Positions 38,320 through 43,254 of a stretch of DNA of 43,254 bases are shown piece by piece. This stretch comes from a virus. The position numbers and the translations under genes were made by a program. The stretch covers positions 1 to 43,254 of IMG/VR virus record IMGVR_UViG_3300037587_000427; one strand, given 5' to 3'. The stretch's first letter is position 1; each line of letters starts with the position of its first letter. The notes beneath the pieces are model-generated. The model was not told the DNA's origin. It did not search any database and was given only the letters and a program-made list of their open reading frames with translations.

Positions 38320-38733
38320 GTGTCCAGAGATTCGATCCTCCACGGGTCGGAGCTCCGGCTCCGCTTTTACCGGAACAACAATGGTGCGATGACCGACCAG
38401 ACGGGCCGTGTGGTACGCTACGGGATCCGGTACCCCGGCAAGGGCAGCGAACGGATGAACCAGGACGAACCGAGTCCCGATTATATCGTGGCGATGCCCA
38501 TCGAGATCACCGCCCAGATGGTGGGCAAGGTGGTCTGTATTATGGGCGGTCTGGAAATGAAAGCAGAAGGCTCTCCGCTCGAAAGGGATCTAAAAAATCC
38601 CAAGTCGAGGGCATTCGGTCAGAATAAATGGATCCAGAGGCTGCTCGACATGGGCGGCTTCGGTGGATTTATTCGTACAGAAAGTGACATAGATCAATTA
38701 ATAACAAACTTTTTCAAGAGGCTAAACCAATGA
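38320..38733 (+). CDS. VRR-NUC domain nuclease, about 137 aa
   Basis: GTG at 38320 gives MSRDSILHGSELRL; a GTG at 38299, two bases after the previous stop, is an alternative. Neither has a strong ribosome site. The nuclease core has PSPDYIVAMP (Asp54), then VVCIMGGLEMKAEG (Glu79-x-Lys81) and later AFGQNKWIQRLLDMGGFGGF with Gln101, the VRR-NUC order of PD...ExK...Q. Such enzymes are Holliday-junction or flap nucleases in phage replication modules. Confidence 0.8.
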   Translation: MSRDSILHGSELRLRFYRNNNGAMTDQTGRVVRYGIRYPGKGSERMNQDEPSPDYIVAMPIEITAQMVGKVVCIMGGLEMKAEGSPLERDLKNPKSRAFGQNKWIQRLLDMGGFGGFIRTESDIDQLITNFFKRLNQ

Positions 38734-38951
38734 GCATACGTTTACGTCCAGCAAAATGGGAGGAGCGTCAGAAGCGCCTCGACAAGTTAATCGAGGACCA
38801 CGGGCTCACTAACGTCTCGAAGTGGACTGGCTGGACACCTCGAACCGTATTGGCCTACACCGCCTATAAATCAGGGCAATGGCCAGACGAGTCCGGTGTG
38901 ATCGATAACATCCGGCTGGAGCGAGCCGAGCAACTAGCACCCACAAAATAG
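38730..38951 (+). CDS. Small HTH protein, 73 aa
   Basis: It overlaps the nuclease gene by four bases. Residues 20-50 (LIEDHGLTNVSKWTGWTPRT, then VLAYTAYKSGQWP) form a compact helix-turn-helix, similar in plan to the HTH protein at 42957. It could be a regulator of this operon or a primase cofactor. Its C terminus is charged. Confidence 0.7.
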   Translation: MSIRLRPAKWEERQKRLDKLIEDHGLTNVSKWTGWTPRTVLAYTAYKSGQWPDESGVIDNIRLERAEQLAPTK

Positions 38952-38960
38952 AGGTGCGAC

Positions 38961-41417
38961 GTGCTCCCAGATTATAATCAGATAGCGAATTTTATTACCT
39001 CGCTGACCGGTAACGTACAGACCCCGGTGGCGTGGCAGTACATCTATGACCCTGACAAAAAGTACCAGGGCAATCCGACCTTTACGGCGGACCTGGCGAC
39101 TGCATGGCCGTCTATCCAGGACGCACAGGCGAAACAGTTCGGCGTATTTATCACCATTAACCGGACCGATGGCCGAGGCCGTAAGCTGGAGAATATTACC
39201 GGGATCCGGGCAATTTTTGCAGACTGGGACGGAACGATCGAGCCGATCTGGACAGTCCAGCCACATTTGATAAACCGTCGTAGCCCAATTCAGGGGCACG
39301 CCTACTGGCTGGCCGACAATATCGCGCTGTCAGAATTTGGGGAACTGCAGCGCCGGATCGCGTTCTCTGCAGGTACCGACCGAAGCATCATAAACCTGGA
39401 CCGTGTCATGCGGGTACCGGGTACCTGGCACTTCAAGGACCCGTCCAACCCTCAGCAGTACCGCAACGAGCTGGACGTCTCGACGATGTACCCGAGAATC
39501 ACAGCAGCCGAGGCGCGTGCAGCGTTCCCCATTGCTGCCAGCTTGATGGAAGAGTATGAGCGACTGAGCAAGGGCCACGACATCCGGGAAACCGAGGCCG
39601 GCCTGGAGGACACCCCCGAGCGGGTCGCCAGATACCAGGGTTATTTGAAGACAGCCGCACCGGTTGCCGTCGATGGATCCGGAAACGCTCAGCAGACAGT
39701 TATGTCCGTCGCTGCGATGGGCCGGGACATGGGTCTCACGGTTGAAAAAGTAACCGAGATGATGGAGTCGGTCTACGATCCACGCTGCCAGCCCCCTTGG
39801 GTGTCTACCGGCGAGCTGGGTTTATTCGAGCGGTTGGTGAGCAATGCCTACCGGTACCCACAGAACGCTGCAGGGTGCCGCACAACGGAGGCCGTTTTTA
39901 CTGAGGCCGTGGCGAAAAAATGGGGCGGCAATTTTCCTGCACCCCTGGACGGCTGGGAGAAAAACTCGGAACGCAAGCCACCGGATCCGGACACGGGTAT
40001 CCAAAAAATATACGAGACAGTTGACGAGACTGGCGCCTTCCTGGAGCTCATGATCGACAACAAGACACCCGCCTGGGATAAGGCCCGCATATTTCTGCTG
40101 GTCAATTATCCGGAGAGCCGGCTGCTCCACATGGACAAAACATTTTACCGGTTCGATGGTCGTATCTGGGAGGCCCTGGACGACGAGGACATCGATGCCA
40201 AAATCGGCATGTACTTTGCAGACCACCGGCTCCCCCCGAATCAGATCAAGGGGATCTTTGACAGCCTGCGTCGGATGACTCACCGGTCCGTCGTGCCGAA
40301 TGGCAGCTGGCTGGATGGGACCGATGCGTCAGACGTCGCCATATTCGAGAACGGTATCATCGACCTCTCAGACGGATCGATGGCCCTGAAAGAGCACACC
40401 CCCGAATTATTCAAATTAAACGGACTCGACTACGCCCACGAACCAGCGGCCCAGTGCCCGACCTGGCTGGCGTTTTTGGAATCCATCTGGCCAAACGATC
40501 CGGACTTACATAATCAGCTGCAGGAGTGGCTCGGGTATCTTATGGTTGCGGACACCACTCAGCAGAAATGCGCCATCTTTGTGGGAAAACCCCGCGCCGG
40601 TAAAGGTACCATTACCCGGGTCATCCAGCAGCTGCTCGGCGAGTTCAACATGTGCGGCCCCGGGCTGGAGGAGCTGGTCAAGTCGCCCATCCTGGACCTG
40701 ATGTCGAGCAAACTGGTGGCGATGATTCCAGACGCCCGGTCGGTTACCCCCCACATGAGGCAGCAAGTCCTCAGTAAATTGCTAGCCATCATCGGCGAGG
40801 ACTCGATCTCCTTCGACAGGAAGTACAAGGGCGCTAAAACGATGCTCATGCCGAGCCGGATTATTCTGACGGCCAACGACATGCCGTCGTTTATCGATCC
40901 GTCCGGCGCACTGGCTGCCCGCATGCTGGTCTTCCCGTTCTTTCTCACCTTCCTGGGCCGCGAGGACAGAACGCTGTCCCGTAAGCTGTCCATGGAGATT
41001 GAAGGGATCGCCACATGGGCACTGGCTGGCCTGATCCGGTTGCGTGCTTCCGGAGTATTCACCGAGGCCCAGAGTGGCCGCGACGAGCTCGACATGCTGT
41101 CCGAAGATATGAGCCCGCTCAGTCAATTTATCGACTCGTTCTGTGTCGTGGAGACAGACGCCTGGATCTCAATCGAGGCCCTGTACTCCGGTTATATCCG
41201 TTGGACCCAGCTGGAGGGCATCCGTTCACCGATGAGCAAGACGGCACTATCCAAAGGCCTGCGATCCAGCCCCCTGCCGGTCACCCCGGGACGAGAGAAA
41301 GGCGGCAAGCGTGATCGAGGGTTCCATGGCCTGGCGCTGACCGACGATGCCGTCGCCGCACAAGGACCGAATAAAGTAATCCCGTTCCCCACGCCAGCCC
41401 CACCGACAGCCGGATAA
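38961..41417 (+). CDS. Primase-helicase (AEP-like primase with D5/SF3-type helicase)
   Basis: GTG start with GAGGTG upstream. The 818-aa product has an N-terminal primase of archaeo-eukaryotic type: IRAIFADWDG with Asp88/Asp90, HAYWLAD (His113) and RVMRVPGTWHFKD (148-160). A linker follows, then a D5-like region and the helicase with Walker A GKPRAGKGT (542-550), LVAMIPDARS (Walker B region) and a sensor-type stretch MLMPSRIILTANDMPSFI (arginine and Asn). This one protein primes and unwinds for the polymerase encoded divergently. Motifs are complete. Confidence 0.9.
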   Translation: MLPDYNQIANFITSLTGNVQTPVAWQYIYDPDKKYQGNPTFTADLATAWPSIQDAQAKQFGVFITINRTDGRGRKLENITGIRAIFADWDGTIEPIWTVQPHLINRRSPIQGHAYWLADNIALSEFGELQRRIAFSAGTDRSIINLDRVMRVPGTWHFKDPSNPQQYRNELDVSTMYPRITAAEARAAFPIAASLMEEYERLSKGHDIRETEAGLEDTPERVARYQGYLKTAAPVAVDGSGNAQQTVMSVAAMGRDMGLTVEKVTEMMESVYDPRCQPPWVSTGELGLFERLVSNAYRYPQNAAGCRTTEAVFTEAVAKKWGGNFPAPLDGWEKNSERKPPDPDTGIQKIYETVDETGAFLELMIDNKTPAWDKARIFLLVNYPESRLLHMDKTFYRFDGRIWEALDDEDIDAKIGMYFADHRLPPNQIKGIFDSLRRMTHRSVVPNGSWLDGTDASDVAIFENGIIDLSDGSMALKEHTPELFKLNGLDYAHEPAAQCPTWLAFLESIWPNDPDLHNQLQEWLGYLMVADTTQQKCAIFVGKPRAGKGTITRVIQQLLGEFNMCGPGLEELVKSPILDLMSSKLVAMIPDARSVTPHMRQQVLSKLLAIIGEDSISFDRKYKGAKTMLMPSRIILTANDMPSFIDPSGALAARMLVFPFFLTFLGREDRTLSRKLSMEIEGIATWALAGLIRLRASGVFTEAQSGRDELDMLSEDMSPLSQFIDSFCVVETDAWISIEALYSGYIRWTQLEGIRSPMSKTALSKGLRSSPLPVTPGREKGGKRDRGFHGLALTDDAVAAQGPNKVIPFPTPAPPTAG

Positions 41418-41434
41418 CTACCGGCTCCTTTCTT
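41408..41434 (+). terminator. Terminator overlapping the primase-helicase stop codon
   Basis: The six-base-pair hairpin AGCCGG (41408-41413) / CCGGCT (41421-41426) is followed by CCTTTCTT. The stop TAA lies in the loop. The T tract is interrupted, so it is moderate. Confidence 0.65.
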
Positions 41435-41445
41435 GACCTGAGTCA
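41432..41445. promoter_or_regulatory. Dyad TTGAC-N4-GTCAA upstream of the accessory promoter
   Basis: A five-base perfect dyad with four-base spacing (TTGAC CTGA GTCAA) lies 12 bases upstream of the -35 box at 41457. Its geometry is that of CRP/FNR-family sites, but the arms are not a consensus match for either. It is an activator-site candidate only. Confidence 0.35.
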
Positions 41446-41456
41446 ATCGATAATTA

Positions 41457-41485
41457 TTGCAATGGGCGCGTAACGCGCCTATAGT
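41457..41485 (+). promoter_or_regulatory. Promoter with palindromic operator in the spacer (copy 2)
   Basis: TTGCAA (41457-41462), a 17-base spacer containing GGCGCG / CGCGCC around TAA (41465-41479), and TATAGT (41480-41485). It differs from copy 1 at 4317 by one base over the TTGCAA-to-TATA stretch. It probably drives 41524 through the circular junction to 3587. Confidence 0.8.
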
Positions 41486-41523
41486 AGTTCGTATTGAAGC
41501 AAACCACACAGGAATTAAAAACG

Positions 41524-41775
41524 ATGGCCGACTTAGCAGCGCACGCAGTATCAACAATGTCCAAGTACCGAAGTAACGAGATAATAATGGCGTTTGTTAC
41601 CCAGGAAGCTCACGAAAAAGTTGCTGCTGAAATTAGCGCGATACCGGGGCGCTGTGCCACCGCAAAGGCCGTCAAAATTCTGGCGTACAGCCCGTCGAAT
41701 GACCGAATTATCGCGCGCATCGAGGAGTACGTCACTGCCGGCCTGTTCGGCTGTTATCTGGCCTCAATCTCGTAA
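41524..41775 (+). CDS. Small unknown protein, first gene of the accessory operon, 83 aa
   Basis: The ATG at 41524 has CAGGA about 11 bases upstream; an earlier in-frame start at 41494 is too close to the promoter. The product is alpha/beta: AAHAVSTMSKYRSNEIIMAF, then EAHEKVAAEISAIPG, AVKILAYSP and IIARIEEYVTAG. No family is recognised. As the first gene after an operator-promoter, it is likely an early product. Confidence 0.7.
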   Translation: MADLAAHAVSTMSKYRSNEIIMAFVTQEAHEKVAAEISAIPGRCATAKAVKILAYSPSNDRIIARIEEYVTAGLFGCYLASIS

Positions 41776-41796
41776 CCCAGTATCAGGAGCCCGAAT

Positions 41797-41982
41797 ATGT
41801 GGATCTTACAAGACGACACCCAAAAACCACCGGTCTATTTATTACTGCAAATGACCAGCGGGTGCGTGTCCACCCCGGATATACAGAAAGCCCACCGTTT
41901 CCCCACGATTCTCTCGACGTACTGGTCGGACGCGTACATCGACGAGGCCTTTAACTTTGAACCGGTCGAAGTGGCCGAGTAA
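41797..41982 (+). CDS. Small unknown protein, 61 aa
   Basis: CAGGAG is nine bases before the ATG. The product has WILQDDTQKPPVYLLLQMTS at the start and an acidic end (EPVEVAE), with no membrane segment or motif. Context is a chain of short overlapping accessory genes. Confidence 0.6.
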   Translation: MWILQDDTQKPPVYLLLQMTSGCVSTPDIQKAHRFPTILSTYWSDAYIDEAFNFEPVEVAE

Positions 41983-42004
41983 CCTTTTACCCCAGGAGAC
42001 AAAT

Positions 42005-42496
42005 ATGTCACTCAATAAATTAAGCATTACCAGCCGAGCAGAGTCCCTCAACCTGGAGGCGACCGTCATAAGTGTGCTGCCCTGTATCCTGAGCGTGTAC
42101 TCGGTACCCCGTCAGGGCGACATCTCTCCGCGCCAGTTGCTGGCCCAGTACTGCCTCATTGACGCACTAGAGCCCGACGGCATTGATAAACTGCAGTATC
42201 AGTATTCGTCCGGTCTGGCCGGCGCACCGTTGCCGTTACACGTAGCGGGTACCATCGGAGTCATGTTCATACTAAAAGCAGTCCACGAAGCCCGGGAGGA
42301 GGCTCTGGTCCGGTATAGGCCCGTCGGCCAGCCGATTCTCGGCATGTCGATCCCGCTGGCGTTGCGGGAGTGGGTGCAGATTACCAAGCGGCAGGAGCCT
42401 GGCTGGTGGGGCCGCTTTTTCCATCGTAAGCCAAGAACACCCCGGCAGGTCGTCGACCGTATGATCGCCACGGGTAAGCTGGTGAGTGTCCAGTGA
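42005..42496 (+). CDS. Unknown protein, 163 aa
   Basis: The ATG at 42005 has CAGGAG upstream; the longer frame from 41957 does not. The N-terminal half is hydrophobic/mixed (SLNLEATVISVLPCILSVYS), the middle helical (TIGVMFILKAVHEAREEALV) and the C-terminal part basic (WWGRFFHRKPRTPRQVVDRM). It could bind nucleic acid or membrane through the basic end. It overlaps the next gene by four bases. Confidence 0.7.
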   Translation: MSLNKLSITSRAESLNLEATVISVLPCILSVYSVPRQGDISPRQLLAQYCLIDALEPDGIDKLQYQYSSGLAGAPLPLHVAGTIGVMFILKAVHEAREEALVRYRPVGQPILGMSIPLALREWVQITKRQEPGWWGRFFHRKPRTPRQVVDRMIATGKLVSVQ

Positions 42497-42960
42497 GGAC
42501 CGTTGCCCAATGGGTGGCGCTGGCTGCCGAGGGTCTGGAGCCGTTGTCTGTATACCAGGGGAACATGGCCTGTGTACGCAGCCAGGGCGGCATGATCATC
42601 GCGTGCGACAGACACCACATGCACTGGGCCACCGATCACCGTCCGGAGGGCTGGTATAGTCCGGACACGCTGCAGATGATCGAGGCGCTGTCCACTATGG
42701 CACCGCCAGATTATGGCGACGCATCCGGCGGAGAGTGGCACCCGGTACCGGTCCAATTTTGGACACCGCTGGAGGTCCCGGATCATTCGGAGCAAGTCCG
42801 TGTCGGGGGCATCAAGATCCCGGCATGGCAATGGAAGCAGGCCACCGACGACGCACCCGACCTGGCCGCACTCTGGCATCGAACCGAAGCCGGCAGACTG
42901 GCGATACAGGGCCAGCACGCTCTCGGCCATTTTTTAATCTCAGGAGTACCCGACAAATGA
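42493..42960 (+). CDS. Unknown protein, 155 aa
   Basis: The GTG start overlaps the previous stop (GTGA). The product begins MRTVAQWVALAAEGLEPLSV and has many His and Trp (CDRHHMHWATDHRP, VGGIKIPAWQWKQATD). No motif is recognised. Its stop overlaps the next ATG (ATGA). Confidence 0.7.
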   Translation: MRTVAQWVALAAEGLEPLSVYQGNMACVRSQGGMIIACDRHHMHWATDHRPEGWYSPDTLQMIEALSTMAPPDYGDASGGEWHPVPVQFWTPLEVPDHSEQVRVGGIKIPAWQWKQATDDAPDLAALWHRTEAGRLAIQGQHALGHFLISGVPDK

Positions 42961-43190
42961 GTCCCCATCTGTTACGAATGCGCCAAGAACGGCTGGAAAA
43001 GCTGGCCGGTATGTGCGGCCGCTCTGGCCTGGCCGGTGCTGCTCGTGTACTGAAAAAGAATTACTCGACGGTGAAGCGGTGGCGCTCCGGTGACTTAAAG
43101 ATCACCGACAGCGTGGCCTCTCTGATCGAGTTGCGAATATCACAAGGTCCGGACGCTGTGCGTGTCCTGGCTGCGAAGGCGGGAGAATAA
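42957..43190 (+). CDS. Small helix-turn-helix DNA-binding protein, 77 aa
   Basis: The ATG overlaps the previous stop (ATGA) and has CAGGAG upstream. Residues 24-44 (GLAGAARVLKKNYSTVKRWR) form an HTH: helix, turn at Lys/Asn, then a recognition helix with STVKRW. Residues 45-77 complete a small helical bundle. It is a Cro-like or excisionase-like size and a candidate ligand for the palindromic operators at 4317 and 41457, since it is encoded on the transcript the latter starts. Its last 21 codons are repeated at 1-63. Confidence 0.8.
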   Translation: MSPHLLRMRQERLEKLAGMCGRSGLAGAARVLKKNYSTVKRWRSGDLKITDSVASLIELRISQGPDAVRVLAAKAGE

Positions 43191-43254
43191 TATGGCCGGT
43201 AATAAACGAGTGACCGAATACCTGGTGCGTTGGGAGACGCCGTCTATGGCCGAC
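43128..43254. repeat. Terminal direct repeat, right copy
   Basis: Identical to 1-127; see that entry. Confidence 0.95.
43192..43254 (+). CDS. 5' end of the 105-aa unknown protein (complete at 65-382)
   Basis: The first 21 codons of the gene starting at 65 are repeated here because the contig overlaps itself; the reading frame runs off the window end. Confidence 0.9.
   Translation, partial: MAGNKRVTEYLVRWETPSMAD

Overview
The window is a complete, circularly closing genome of a tailed double-stranded DNA phage (class Caudoviricetes, most likely a siphovirus). Bases 1-127 are repeated exactly at 43128-43254, so the unique sequence is 43,127 bp and the ends are an arbitrary cut inside an operon. 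The host is inferred to be Gram-negative: the phage has a GH108-type muramidase with small membrane lysis proteins, a lambda-J-like tail tip with an NlpC/P60 tip peptidase, and sigma70-like promoters with strong Shine-Dalgarno sites. Base composition is GC-rich by eye. No integrase, excisionase, CI-like repressor, RNA polymerase, tRNA or CRISPR array was seen, so the phage looks virulent or at least carries no recognisable lysogeny module.

Layout on the circle. (1) Accessory region, 41457 through the junction to 7270: about two dozen short plus-strand genes, mostly unknown and often overlapping by 4-11 bp. It includes a PAPS-reductase/DndC-like PP-loop protein (apparently frameshifted), a deoxyribosyltransferase-like protein, a Lar-like zinc-ribbon protein and HTH proteins. 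Promoters at 41457, 3734 and 4317 and terminators at 3700 and 4235 divide it into three transcripts. (2) 7271-7987, a non-coding block holding a large, precisely symmetric inverted repeat with iterated short motifs, just upstream of the terminase genes. (3) Late genes, 7988-29755, plus strand: terminase small and large subunits, DUF1073 portal, MuF-like protein, prohead protease with a probable nested scaffold, decoration protein, major capsid, connectors, tail terminator, tail tube, tail chaperones with a likely -1 frameshift, tape measure, tail tip complex, fibre and lysis cassette. (4) A minus-strand replication operon, 34977 down to 29949: small protein, DEAH helicase, membrane protein, family A DNA polymerase and two tiny genes. 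(5) A plus-strand replication/recombination operon, 35124-41417: unknown protein, DUF2800 Cas4/RecB-like nuclease, DUF2815-like putative ssDNA-binding protein with a long Gln/Pro-rich tail, VRR-NUC nuclease, HTH protein and primase-helicase, ending in a hairpin at the stop codon.

Operons (4) and (5) diverge from one 147-bp intergenic region where both -35 boxes lie inside a single 19-bp perfect palindrome. The two promoters that start accessory transcripts at 4317 and 41457 are near-identical and carry a GC-rich 15-bp palindrome exactly between -35 and -10. Together these suggest a small regulatory circuit in which phage-encoded HTH proteins could act on shared operators. The most unusual features are the symmetric non-coding element centred at 7568, the paired operator-promoters, the AT-rich mosaic segment inside the tail-tip gene, and the Gln/Pro-rich extension of the putative ssDNA-binding protein. 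Assignments rest on motif reading by eye; no database search was possible.
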